NCBI RefSeq assembly: GCF_910592395.1
Contig: NC_088320.1
Span: 5,394,001-5,458,000, forward strand
From: Lineus longissimus
Lineage: Eukaryota; Nemertea; Pilidiophora; Heteronemertea; Lineidae
DNA length: 64,000 nt
Reading direction: 5' to 3'
This document shows positions 36,701 through 48,500 of this stretch, piece after piece (position 1 is the first letter of the stretch; each line of letters begins with the position of its first letter). The translations under genes were made by a program, and so were the position numbers. The notes beneath the pieces were generated by a model. The model was given only the letters and a program-made list of their open reading frames with translations. It was not told where the DNA came from and did not search any database.

Positions 36701-37799
36701 GATGGCTGGGGAAGCTGCCCTGACCAGGCCGATCCCTGGTTCAGAGGTCACCAGGATATCGCCCAGTCTCACTCTTGTTTGATTTCTAAAGGTGTTCTGA
36801 GATATTACCAATATCCCCTCGTTTTTGGGATAAATAATTGTATAGAAGTGGTGCCTTGCCGAGTCCAGGCGTTCAAGGTGAGGCAGTAAGATTGTTTGAA
36901 TCGACGCATGGAGATCGAAACTACTCGGGATGAGGTTGTTGGATCCGCCACTTGAGGCAGTTTCGGCAGCCGTGCTAAAATGGAAAATTCCAACGTTTAA
37001 ATATGTGCTCCATGTATGAAGAAAATATTTCTTTGACCGTGTAGCCTCCCGATTTATTTCAGTTGAAGATCCATCAGAAGATTTCCAGCGTGTTCGTGAT
37101 TATGTAGACGCAAGTAACTGTCGTCACCTAAAGTCTTTCCAACCAGAAAATTTGAAAACAGGCTTTTGCAAGGATATGTTTACAGAGGCAAGGGAAAAGT
37201 TGAAAATTAATAAAGTAAGTAGTTTGGTGGGAATTCAGTTCGTCCCAGGATAGTTTCCAACACTTCTTGTCAATTTCCTCTGAATGGCTGCTTTAAAATG
37301 CATTTGCTCCCACCGTCCTTTCAGAAACAAGCCAGAAGAATATATGAGATTCTTCGCCTCAAGGCAACCAACGTTAACGACTTGGAAGACTTCAAAAAAT
37401 ATAGACTCGATATCAAGAGACGGATCAATGCACCTTTTGCGGTAAGTTATAACATAGAACACGATTTCAGTGACTCAAGTGAAAACACAAACTAAATAAG
37501 TTTCCATTGCTCAATCTCATTAAGATCTTGAACCGGAAACTATGTAATCTTCAAGTCTCTTTAGGAAAACAAATTTCTAGACTGTGAATGGGGACATAGA
37601 TAGGTCACATTCTCGCATTTCTCCTTTCCAGAAAACTGGTCGTGAGATGAGTAAATTGGAACATTCTTTGAACACCACAGAACTGACGGCGGCCATGAAT
37701 AGCTTGAATACGGAGCAACGAATGACGTACTTGCAGAAGGAGTTCGAGGACTTGGTCGAACAGTATGAGAAAGTCGTCAAACGAATTGCTATTCTGTGA
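33729..37799 (+). CDS. HAT1: histone acetyltransferase type B catalytic subunit HAT1, 10 exons
   Basis: HAT1 acetylates newly made histone H4 (K5/K12) together with an RbAp46-type partner before chromatin assembly. Coding exons are 33729-33735, 34566-34637, 34856-34931, 35011-35134, 35502-35646, 35976-36129, 36481-36692, 37063-37214, 37325-37441 and 37632-37799. They sum to 1227 nt, 408 aa, against 419 in human. The first exon carries only ATG GCG G. The N-terminal domain includes LFGDNESIFGYKDL. FREYHERL and the GNAT acetyl-CoA loop QRQGHG (near residue 235) follow. VEDPS (near 265) is where the human enzyme has its catalytic glutamate. The C-terminus has KKQARRIYEILRL, YRLDIKRR and a coiled-coil-like tail. 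Exon 6 has a partially duplicated border upstream (separate entry). AATAAA at 37800-37805 overlaps the end of the stop region, and another lies near 38206. Confidence 0.95.
35679..36026. repeat. 174-bp tandem duplication across the HAT1 intron 5/exon 6 border
   Basis: The last 120 bp or so of intron 5 and the first 17 codons of exon 6 are present twice, 174 bp apart. The AG acceptors are at 35800-35801 and 35974-35975. The upstream copy has TTTTTAG in place of TTTTCAG. The offset is 58 codons, and the frame is open from the first acceptor through the second copy. Use of the upstream site would therefore insert 58 residues in frame. Confidence 0.9.
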
Positions 37800-38215
37800 A
37801 ATAAAAAACATATTCAATAGACAATAGGTCGACCTAGACAATTGGAGATTTCAGTAGAAGGACTTGGAATAAAGTGGTATGAAAACTTTGTCATGCATTG
37901 CTATTCTATGAGATACGAAACGTCTTCTGAGCTTTTGATGTGGTCTTCTGAGACAAGTGTGAATAGTCCTACTGAGGCAATGGGGTGGATTTATTACGAC
38001 CATTAGGGAGTTGGAAAATGATGATGCAGATTTTGACTGTCGTGTTCTAGTTGGGCTGGGATGATTTTGAGTCGAGGTTAAGGTCATTTCATGGTCTGGG
38101 GCCTGAGGACAAGAAATATCTGCTCCCCGGACCTTTGTACGAAGTGGTTTGTCAATCTGTGCTAAGATGGAAAATTCCCACGTTTAATGTGCTCCATGTA
38201 TGTAGTTAATAAATT
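36975..38215. repeat. dispersed direct repeat around the HAT1 3' end
   Basis: A segment of about 50 bp containing ATGGAAAATTCC and GTGCTCCATGTATG occurs in HAT1 intron 7 (36975-37025) and again downstream of the gene (38160-38210). Only these two segments are repeated; the sequence between them is unique. It may be two copies of a short mobile element or a local duplication. Confidence 0.6.
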
Positions 38216-38299
38216 TATGTACAGTTCATCATGATGGTGTATAAGCTTATTAAAAATTCTGGTCGAACAAACCTTGGCTGTTTCTCGTAGATATCAATG

Positions 38300-41200
38300 T
38301 TCAACGGATGAAACCCAGCTGGGACATATACAGGCACAATCAGTCGTCTCAACAACTATGATGTGCAACAGTCTCAACCCAGCTGGAGGAGCCAGTACAT
38401 TGAAACAATCAGTTATCTTATAAATATCACTGTGCACCGATTTCAACCCAGCAGGAGGAGCCAGTACATAGACACAATCAGTTATCTTATAAATATCAAT
38501 GAGCAACTGTCTCAACCTAGCAGGAGGAGCCTGTACACAGACACAATCAGTTATCTTATAAATATCACTGTGCACCGATCTCAACCCAGCAGGAGGAGCC
38601 AGTACATAGACACAATCAGTTATCTTATAAATATCAATGAGCAACTGTCTCAACCTAGCAGGAGGAGCCTGTACACAGACACAATCAGTTATCTTATAAA
38701 TATCACTGTGCACCGATCTCAACCCAGCAGGAGGAGCAAGTACATAGACACAATCAGTTATCTTATAAATATCAATGAGCAACTGTCTCAACCTAGCAGG
38801 AGGAACCTGTACACAGACACAATCAGTTATCTTATAAATATCAATGAGCAACTGTCTCAACCTAGCAGGAGGAGCCTGTACACAGACACAATCAGTTATC
38901 TTATAAATATCAATGAGCAACTGTCTCAACCTAGCAGGAGGAGCCAGTACATTGACACAATCAGTTATCTTATAAATAACAATGTTCAATTGTCTCAACC
39001 TAGCAGGAGGAGCCAGTACACAGACACAATCAGTTATCTTATAAATATCAATGAGCAACTGTCTCAACCCAGCTGGAGGAGCCAGTACATAGACACAATC
39101 AGTTATCTTATAAATGTCAATGTTCAACTGTCTCAACCTAGCAGGAGGAGCCAGTACATAGACACAATCAGTTATCTTATAAATATCACTGTGCACCGAT
39201 CTCAACCCAGCAGGAGGAGCCAGTACATAGACACAATCAGTTATCTTATAAATATCAATGAGCAACTGTCTCAACCTAGCAGGAGGAGCCTGTACACAGA
39301 CACAATCAGTTATCTTATAAATATCACTGTGCACCGATCTCAACCCAGCAGGAGGAGCCAGTACATAGACACAATCAGTTATCTTATAAATATCAATGAG
39401 CAACTGTCTCAACCTAGCAGGAGGAGCCTGTACACAGACACAATCAGTTATCTTATAAATATCAATGAGCAACTGTCTCAACCTAGCAGGAGGAGCCTGT
39501 ACACAGACACAATCAGTTATCTTATAAATATCAATGAGCAACTGTCTCAACCTAGCAGGAGGAACCTGTACACAGACACAATCAGTTATCTTATAAATAT
39601 CAATGAGCAACTGTCTCAACCTAGCAGGAGGAGCCTGTACACAGACACAATCAGTTATCTTATAAATATCAATGAGCAACTGTCTCAACCTAGCAGGAGG
39701 AGCCAGTACATTGACACAATCAGTTATCTTATAAATAACAATGTTCAACTGTCTCAACCTAGCAGGAGGAGCCAGTACATAGACACAATCAGTTATCTTA
39801 TAAATATCAATGAGCAACTGTCTCAACCCAGCTGGAGGAGCCAGTACATAGACACAATCAGTTATCTTATAAATATCAATGTTCAACTGTCTCAACCTAG
39901 CAGGAGGAGCCAGTACATAGACACAATCAGTTCTCTTCCAAATATCACTGTACACCGATCTCAACCCAGCTGGAGAGGCCTATACATAGACACAATCAGT
40001 TATCTTATAAATATCAATGAGCAACTGTCTCAACCTAGCAGGAGGAGCCTGTACACAGACACAATCAGTTATCTTATAAATATCAATGAGCAACTGTCTC
40101 AACCTAGCAGGAGGAGCCAGTACATTGACACAATCAGTTATCTTATAAATAACAATGTTCAACTGTCTCAACCTAGCAGGAGGAGCCAGTACATAGACAC
40201 AATCAGTTATCTTATAAATATCAATGAGCAACTGTCTCAACCCAGCTGGAGGAGCCAGTACATAGACACAATCACTTATCTTCTAATTATCAATGTTCAA
40301 CTGTCTCCACCTAGCAGGAGGAGCCAGTACATAGACACAATCAGTTCTCTTCCAAATATCAGTGAGCAACTGTATCAACCTAGCAGGAGGAGCAAGTACA
40401 TAGACACAATCACTTATCTTCTAATTATCAATGTTCAACTGTCTCCACCTAGCAGAAGGAGCCAGTACATAGACACAATCAGTTATCTTATAAATATCAC
40501 TGTGCACCGATCTCAACCCAGCAGGAGGAGCCAGTACATAGACACAATCAGTTATCTTATAAATATCAATGAGCAACTGTCTCAACCTAGCAGGAGGAGC
40601 CTGTACACAGACACAACCAGTTATCTTATAAATATCAATGAGCAACTGTCTCAACCTAGCAGGAGGAGCCTGTACGCAGACACAATCAGTTATCTTATAA
40701 ATATCAGTGAGCAACTGTATCAACCTAGCAGGAGGAGCCAGTACATAGACACAATCACTTATCTTCTAATTATCAATGTTCAACTGTCTCCACCTAGCAG
40801 GAGGAGCCAGTACATAGACACAATCAGTTATCTTCTAATTATCAATGTTCAACTGTCTCAACCTAGCTGAAGGAGCCAGTACATAGACACAATCACTTAT
40901 CTTCTAATTATCAATGTTCAACTGTCTCCACCTAACAGGAGGAGCCAGTACATAGACACAATCAGTTATCTTATAAATATCACTGTACACCGATCTCAAC
41001 CCAGCTGGAGCCAATAGAGGAGCCAATACATAGACACAATCAGTTATCTTCTAAATCAATGTTCAACTGTCTCCACCTAGCAGGAGAGGCTAGGTTGAGA
41101 CAGTTGCTCACTGATATTTGGAAGAGAACTGATTGTGTCTATGTACTGGCTCCTCCAGCTGGGTTGAGATCGGTGCACAGTGATATTTATAAGATAACTG

Positions 41201-42050
41201 ATTGTGTCTATGTACTGGCTCCTCCTGCTAGGTGGAGACAGTTGAACATTGATTTAGAAGATAACTGATTGTGTCTATAGGTTGAGACAGTTGCTCATTG
41301 ATATTTATAACATAACTGATTGTGTCTTTGTACTGGCTCCTTCAGCTGGGTTGAGATCGGTGCACAGTGATATTCATAAGATAACTGATTGTGTCTATGT
41401 ACTGGCTCCTCCTGCTAGGTGGAGACAGTTGAACATTGATTTATAAGATAACTGATTGTGTCTAGCTATGTACTGGCTCCTCCTGCTAGGTGGAGACAGT
41501 TGAACATTGATTTAGCAGATAACTGATTGTGTCTAGCTATGTACTGGCTCCTCCTGCTAGGTTGAGACAGTTGAACATTGATTTAGAAGATAACTGATTG
41601 TGTCTAGCTATGTGCTGGCTCCTCCTGCTAGGTTGAGACATTTGAACATTGATATTTATAAGATACCCGAGTGTGTCTATGTACCGGCTCCTTCAGCTAG
41701 GTTGAGATCGGTGCACAGTGATATTTATAAGATTACTTATTTAGTCTATATACTGGCTCCTCCAGCTAGGTTGAGATCGGTGCACAGTGATATTTATAAG
41801 ATAAGTGATTGTGTCTATGTACTGGCTCCTCCTGCTAGGTTAAGACAGTTGCTTATTGATATTTATAAGATAACTGATTGTGTCTATGTACTGGCTCCTC
41901 CTGCTAGGTTGAGACAATTGAACATTGATATTTATAAGATAACTGATTGCGTCAATGTACTGGCTCCTCCAGCTGGGTTGAGATCAGTGTACAGTGATAT
42001 TTATAAGATAACTGATTGTGTCTGTGTAGATCAATCTTCTCAGGCTGGTT
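38300..42050. repeat. 69-bp satellite array with an internal orientation switch
   Basis: About 40 monomers of 69 bp run in one orientation from 38300 to about 41087. The core includes CTAGCAGGAGGAGCCAGTAC and ACACAATCAGTTATCTTATA. At about 41087 the array flips, and about 13 further units run in the opposite orientation to about 42050. Monomers fall into subtypes by the linker (CACTGTGCACCGAT, CAATGAGCAACT, CAATGTTCAACT). An 11-monomer (759-bp) higher-order unit is repeated at least once, shown by the variant AGGAACCTGT at 38801 and 39560. As 69 is divisible by three, very long frames stay open on both strands (835 and 556 codons). These are by-products, not genes. Confidence 0.95.
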
Positions 42051-42872
42051 CCAGGCCTACTGCCAATTTCCGTTGCCTCTGAGACATCATGACTTGGGGG
42101 ACCAATTTGGACATGGATTGGCCCCGCCGTCTGATTTCATGGAATTTCCCCAACATTGTTCATAACGTGATGTCTTTCCCGCTGCCAAAATCATGTATGG
42201 GCAGGTATTCCCCAAAAGTTTCGTGATTTCAGACATCCGAAGGCATTTCAGAAGAAGAATGTACAATAAACCATGGTTTGAAAAGGAATTTATTGAAAGT
42301 AAATTTTAATGCGAGCTATTCACCAGACCACACACTTAATTTTCACATGTTTCTTAACTTTTCACAAGACAGAGCTTTGTTCAAGCATAATTTGCATTAT
42401 CAACTTCTTTCATGACAAATTTCAGAATAAGATAAGTCAGATAAGATCTTTTTCCCCATGCATGTTGGTGGGTTAGTTATGTGAATGCCCTAACGGTTTG
42501 ATCGCAGTCCAGTTGTTTGCCGTCGCCCTCTCAATTTTTTAGATACAAACACTTTAAGAGGCAACAGTTGTTGAACAATCCAAGTTTTTGAGTCCTCTTT
42601 TTGAAATGATTTCAAAATTCAGGTCGGTTTCTGAAGCCATCTCTGCCTCTGGAGTCGAAAAATGTTCAGTACAGAAATCCTGCACCTCTTTATAATCCTT
42701 CTGAATAGTAAATGGCACTGAATGCATGTCTATCTCTCCTCCATGTTAAGCAAACTGCCTTTTGAAGTGTGTAAATTTGGCGTCTCTGACTGAATGGTCC
42801 TGGAAAGTCCACCACGGTAAAATTCCTAAACATCACACAATATGTACAAACGTTTCCTAAACTTGGCTAGAA
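42051..42872. other. probable COX8 3' UTR and flank
   Basis: Read on the - strand this lies downstream of the COX8 stop. AATAAA (plus-strand TTTATT) at about 42288-42293 is a candidate poly(A) signal. No other gene is seen. Confidence 0.45.
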
Positions 42873-43740
42873 TTATTCCTCCGCATCTGGCCTTGACTTG
42901 TAGTCCTCGACGTGAGACATGATCCACGCAGCCGGGGCACAAACACAGGTGCACATGACAATCCCGATGATGGACTTCTCCTGGAAATTTAGCGGATAAT
43001 ATTAAGAAGAGTCTAGTCACTTTTACACCAGGACCAGGTGGAGGAAGTCACTGCTGGCCAAAACGAACCTTAATATGGGCACAACGAATAAAAGAACATG
43101 CGGTCTTTAGTTTCCTGTGGCCAGCAGTGGCTTCCTCTGCCTGGTGTAAAAGGGTCTATTGTAATCCAAAGGCCGAAGTTGGCTGGTAATTCTTCTTGGC
43201 GTTTGCTGCTAATCTCTCAGCCAAAGGTTTCCAAAAATGGAAGCATACCTCAACTCTAAAGGAAGAAAGGTCCCGGAAATGTTTTATTTTGAAACATTAC
43301 GTGATCGATTAAAAAACCTGGTAAACGTTTTTGTTGGTAAAGTAAATAATTTCCTGAACAAATTACAGAACCGATATTCTTTTGACATGATCGTAAACTT
43401 TGGACACCTTGACCTTGCGACATTCACATTGGACATAAAGAAGTATCTATGTTTGTTAGCGTTCTTCAGTCTCTATCATGCACCTCACATTTTTCAGTGT
43501 GCATTGCCAGTGGCAGTGTGTTGCCTGTGCACCTCATACCAGAGTGTGTGCCAATATCACGGCTTATACGTGATAATGTGTGTGCATGCATGTGTGTATG
43601 CCATGGGGAGAAAAGTTATTTCTAACCTGCATTGAAACTCGGTGTCTTGGTGGTCCAGACACAAGAGTAGCTTTCTGTAATGTGTTTGGTTTAACTAGAG
43701 TCAATGCTCTACTCGAGATAGCCCTGATTATACCAGACAT
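42873..43740 (-). CDS. COX8: cytochrome c oxidase subunit 8 (COX8), 2 exons
   Basis: This small single-helix subunit of mitochondrial complex IV sits in the inner membrane. Exon 1 is 43740-43627 and exon 2 is 42980-42873, both on the - strand. They are joined through a GTTAGA donor and a TTTCCAG acceptor in phase 0, giving 73 aa. Exon 1 encodes a typical mitochondrial presequence (MSGIIRAISSRALTLV, rich in Arg/Ser, no acidic residues). Exon 2 encodes the mature subunit with a membrane helix around IIGIVMCTCVCAPAAWIM, then SHVEDYKSR. That fits the vertebrate pattern LPAGWILSHLE.YR at the same distance from the end. Length and two-exon layout agree with human COX8A. It lies between the satellite array and KANSL1, and is divergent from KANSL1. 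The family is rapidly evolving, so assignment rests on the helix-WxxSHxExYK pattern plus the presequence. Confidence 0.85.
43020..43152. repeat. inverted repeat in the COX8 intron
   Basis: TTTTACACCAGG...GGAAGTCACTGCTGGCC (43021-43060) is mirrored by GGCCAGCAGTGGCTTCC...CCTGGTGTAAAA (43118-43150). The arms are about 33-37 bp, with one 4- to 6-bp indel between them and a 60-bp spacer. The size and ends suggest a small MITE or foldback element. Confidence 0.8.
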
Positions 43741-45420
43741 TTTGATCTTTTCAAGATATAATGAAATGAAATAAATGAAGAGTTTTGCCACAGCACAGCA
43801 CAGGAAATGTGAAGGTCAAACGACGGTGGTGCTATCTACACTCAAGTATTGAAACTATTTGGACACAGAAGGCTTTGTCTCCACCCTCAAGAAAAATGTG
43901 TCTTATTTTCACATGGTGAATACCTGATCATTTTCATAAAGGAATTGCATGAAATCAGAAAACCATAAACGTCCCACCCACAATGAGACGGTATACAGTG
44001 CAAAAGCATTTTTACTCTGCCCCCGAAATGTTGTCACGAAAGAGAGGTTTTTTTATCTGGCCCATGCACACGGATGGCATCCTCGATTATCGATAGGCCT
44101 AATCCGCACATTTAAGCTCGGTCGTAGTGCTGAGTGTTGCTTTGAGGTCAAGATGCGAGGATCGGAATTTTGTTGTCGGCCACTCTTATCATAGACGTCA
44201 CGATTACACAATCTTATCTCAACCTCAACGAGCGCTAAATGCGGGGCTAAATGTATAGGCTAGTCATGGATAATTTTAGCCGGACCGGCCCCCTGCCTTT
44301 GCGAAGTTGCGGTTGCATCAGACAGAAAACTTTCCATTGCATAATCTTGCTCTTGTGTTAGCAGGAATAATTAGCTTATCAATATCATGTCTATGTCTGA
44401 ATGTCTTGTAATTCTTCTGGGATGTGGTGGGGGAGCTTGGGGAGGCAACAAGTTAGGCTAATCTTATCTAGCTTTCTGAGATTTTTATTTTCCCATAAGG
44501 CAATTAGCATTAAAATGATACGTTTATTACATATCCTGCTACAAGTGTAGTGTTCGTTCACATCAATTGATTGACATCGGGTTGATGACACCTCTACATT
44601 GCTCCCCCTCCCCATTTTTGCAGAAATATTTTCAAATTTCCCAAAATTTCGTTGATCTCAGAACCTTGCAAAATCAAGGGATGTCAGCAGACTAGCTGGC
44701 TGGTTCGTATATTATTTTCTCACCCTCTTCCATTGAACATATTGTTCCCTTTATCACCATCAAATCTTAAATTCAACAAGATGTATTGAAAGGATTACTT
44801 TTTGATGTGTTAAATTTGCTTTAGTACCATTACAAAATACACATTTGCTGGAATTACTGATTAAAAACGTTGATTTGATTAATAAATATTCCAAGCAGCG
44901 GGGGTGCAAACATTCATTAAACGCAACGCGGGCACCTGCTACACAGCCAATCAAGCAATAGCGTCTAGAGGGGGATATCTGCATTGACGCAAGTACGTAT
45001 TTAAATGAGCCCGTCCCGCATTTTTGTTTGTGCTACATTATGTGAGCTCAATCGATGGTCGCCATTGCTAACTCAAATATTTTGCACGATTGCAGGATAA
45101 TGAAGGCGCAGCGATATATTGTGATGGAAGCACTCGGATAATCTTTCTATAACGTAGTACACACCGAAATTTCAGTCGATTTTGGATATTCTTAAGTGGT
45201 AAAAATTGCATTGGAAGTGGAGGAGAAATTACGTTTTAGGATCGACGAAACCAGACGTGGCTGGTCACGTGGGGTAACATCCCTGCGCTTTTGATTTGTG
45301 AACAACGACACCTTTTACGATGATACCAGTACATTTTAACCCCTAATCCTTACACCATTCGTTTTTTGAAATTCATTAGAAAATTTTAGCGCAGCTCGAT
45401 TTTGCTGAATGGGCGTGGTA
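43741..45420. other. shared intergenic region between COX8 and KANSL1
   Basis: The two genes diverge from this 1.8-kb interval. A CACGTG E-box lies at 45266-45271. I see no gene; the short open frames have no recognisable content. Confidence 0.45.
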
Positions 45421-45423
45421 TTC

Positions 45424-45478
45424 TATAAAATCGGATCTGTGTCTGTAGCAGAAGAATTGGGGCTCCGCCAGTCACGTG
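45424..45478 (+). promoter_or_regulatory. candidate KANSL1 promoter elements
   Basis: TATAAAA at 45424-45430, an inverted CCAAT (ATTGG) at 45456-45460 and a CACGTG E-box at 45473-45478 lie 120-175 bp before the KANSL1 ATG. The TATA position would place initiation near 45455, but the E-box and CCAAT would then be downstream. The layout is only suggestive. Confidence 0.3.
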
Positions 45479-45599
45479 CTTTATTTGGATAATGTACACT
45501 CGCATGCGTTGTGTATTGAAAGCATAGCACAACAAACTGGCATGGGACTGGGAAGTGCTGATTAGTTGTGTAACTTTGTTCGATGTTCCGCTGCGCTGC

Positions 45600-48500
45600 A
45601 TGAGCTCAGACACTCCACCTGTGTGTAACTTAAAAGATAGGATCTTGACTGACTTGAATAAATTATCTGGACGACTTGCCATAAATGTTAGAGCGTGTAT
45701 GTCAAGACCTTTGCCACTGAGGCTATGTTGTATGGCCGCAATGGCTCCCGCGCTCACCGAGGCGGCTACCACACCAAGGGTTAAACTGCTCTCCCCACCC
45801 GACACTCATGAGAAAGAGCTGAACGGTGGGGATCATCAGGCCCTTGTAGGAGATTGCACAATTACGCGATCACCTGTGCAAAAAATACACAACTTAGCAA
45901 AGACGAAGTTGGTTTCAATAACCCAAAAAGATTTCCTGCAAAACTCGAAATTCAAAATCCATACCGCAGAAGAGGCGAAGTTAATTGCTGGAAAGCAGAC
46001 GTTTGGAACTTTAAAACTGGTTCACCCAAAGACGTTTAAGGATTTACAAGATTTGTATCAGCAGAGGGATCGATTATTTCTGAAATCAAATCAGAACGGA
46101 GACCTTTTTGTCACAGACAGTATGAATCAGGACCTCCTGAATGGCACAGCAACAACAACGTCTACAACAGCTACTGGTGTGCCAGTTGGGAAAACTTCCA
46201 TTATGACCATGAACGGCAAGTCAGTTGCTCCAGATAAGCCTGCGATTTTGCTCCAGCAGAAGGTTCCCCAGGCCCACGCAGGGTCCTTGAACACAAAAAC
46301 AACCAATGGAGGTGTGTCAAATTCTGGTGAAGTTGGTGATGTCACAAAAGCGGGCTGTGGAGACAGTGTGTTGGAGTCCGCTGATATGCCCACACAGATG
46401 CCAGTCGATGGGTCTGGTGATGCGGACATTTTGCATTCACCATGCCCCCAATCTCCTCAAGAAGACAACATGAAGGATTCTGTAAGTGAGGTCACCAGAC
46501 GACAACGGATGCAAGAGAAAAGGGCCCAGAGACTCCTGCGGCGCGTGAGACGGTTACAGGCACGTCAGTCTCACGCACACGTATCGGACCAGTTGACTGG
46601 TTTGGTGGGACACCAACACAAAAGCTTAGAATCCATGGCGAAATCGATAAAAGTCCCGCCGACAAACACTGATTACAAAACAGAATTACTTCAGAGTGAA
46701 AACATAAAGAATCTATCGACAGCATCTTTAGTAAATCTTGTCCGGAAGTTACAGTCATCCCAGCCAATCACATTAAAGCAGAGGTTGACAAGTTCGCAAT
46801 CGGATGCTGCCAGTGTGATTCGATTGGATGAAGACTTCTGTGCTGAAATCGAGAAAACGTCGAGTCAAATGGTGTCGGATATCCGCCAACTCGAGACTGC
46901 ACTTGATTCGGATGCGACGGAGAGCAGCTCGGGCGGTGAAAGCTGTGATGAAATGGATTACGAAGATTACAGTAATTACAGACAAACGCCATTGTAAGTA
47001 TAAGTCATAAGTAATAGAATGTCAGGCGATTTTCAGGGTCAGTTGTCAAGGAAACAGCATTGGAAGTGCTAATCAGAAGTTTACAGTTTCGTAGTATGGT
47101 AATACAACTGTTGCTGAAAGTGCTATGTCATGGTTATGGATAAGTTACGACCGTTACAACCTACCCAGAGAGTGTTAATATTATCAACATCGATATCCTC
47201 TACAGGTATTGCAGTTTTGGCCCAATTTTTCTGCTAATACAACGAGACTGAGCCCTGAGGCCTTCGAAGAAGTTTGTTATGACTCTGGCCAGTCATGCGT
47301 TTCACCTGGAACAAAGACCAAGGCTCACAGTCACAGTGGCATTTGGCATTGTCTGTCGGCTTAGGCCTTCTGATGTGTTCTGAGTGTGCACATTTTATTT
47401 GTTATGTTGTTTACAAAATAGTGGTGTCGGAATGGACTTTGGCAGGATGCCATATTTGAAGTAGCCGGCTGATTTAGAAAGAAGTTGATTTTCATTCAAA
47501 TATCAAGTCGTCTGGGTGACGGGCAACTATAACATACTAAATGTACTAAGAATGTGAGTTTTGACTGCGATTGACGGATTCACTTCACTCAAAAAGCTGG
47601 GCAGTCAAATCAATACCAACAGAATGTTTGATCGATGTGGGACGACAAACTCAAGCTTGACTTTCCCATGATCTTGATAACTATCCTTACCAGGAGCTGT
47701 ACGCATACAGCTTACATTTACATTAGTACTGCTTAGTTGTTATCGTCTGTTTGTTTCCATGGAAACAGATGTAACTGGGATGGGGTGGTATGCAAAAAAT
47801 AACCACTTTGATTGTATTTTTCAAGATCTTCTGTTCAAATGATCATGTGTGGGTTAAGGTGCTTCAATTTTTCCCAAATTATGATAAAACACATTAGTGT
47901 CATTTGTCAGTCAGCTGGCTACTCCACACTCTATAGTGCTAGTGCTAATGCTATGACAATGTGTGATGACAATCATTGATTTGGTGGTGGTACATGTGAT
48001 GATGTACAATATGTAGTCAGGCACACAGTCACAGAGTCAGTATATCAGAATTGGGCCAGGTGTAATCGAGGCTAGATGGTCCTGAATCATCATAAAGAGG
48101 AGCCTTATCATAGCCTACATCACTTGCTACTGCCTCAATATATAGGGCCCAGATTTAATCCTGGAGAACACCCAGGATTATGTTTCTTGATAAAGTGGCT
48201 TGGCTTTCATGTAGCTAAAATTCCTGGCTCAATATCAGATATGGTTGATTGTACATGAAGTGAACATGGAGCCATGATGGGTTCAATCTATGCAATTTTT
48301 ATGATGTTTGCACTCGGTGATTGCGCAATACTTCCTTGGGTTCTGTAACATGGAGTAACATTGGGCTTGGCAGACTGGACATTTACTCAATACATGCAAT
48401 ACATCAAGTTTGTTGATATTGATTTTTGGCAAACATGTATGCTGAGTTCTCGGCTTTGGGTTGGTCTCAGTCGGATAATTTTTGCAGGTTGTCTGTCTAT

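Noticed and set aside
36693-36893. A SINE-like stretch in HAT1 intron 7
   Set aside because: A CCTGGTTCAGAGG block hints at a tRNA B box, but no A box or second copy is seen.
38294-40870. Very long reading frames on both strands (835 and 556 codons)
   Set aside because: They are translations of a 69-bp satellite whose period is a multiple of three, with no introns, no family similarity and no sensible start context.
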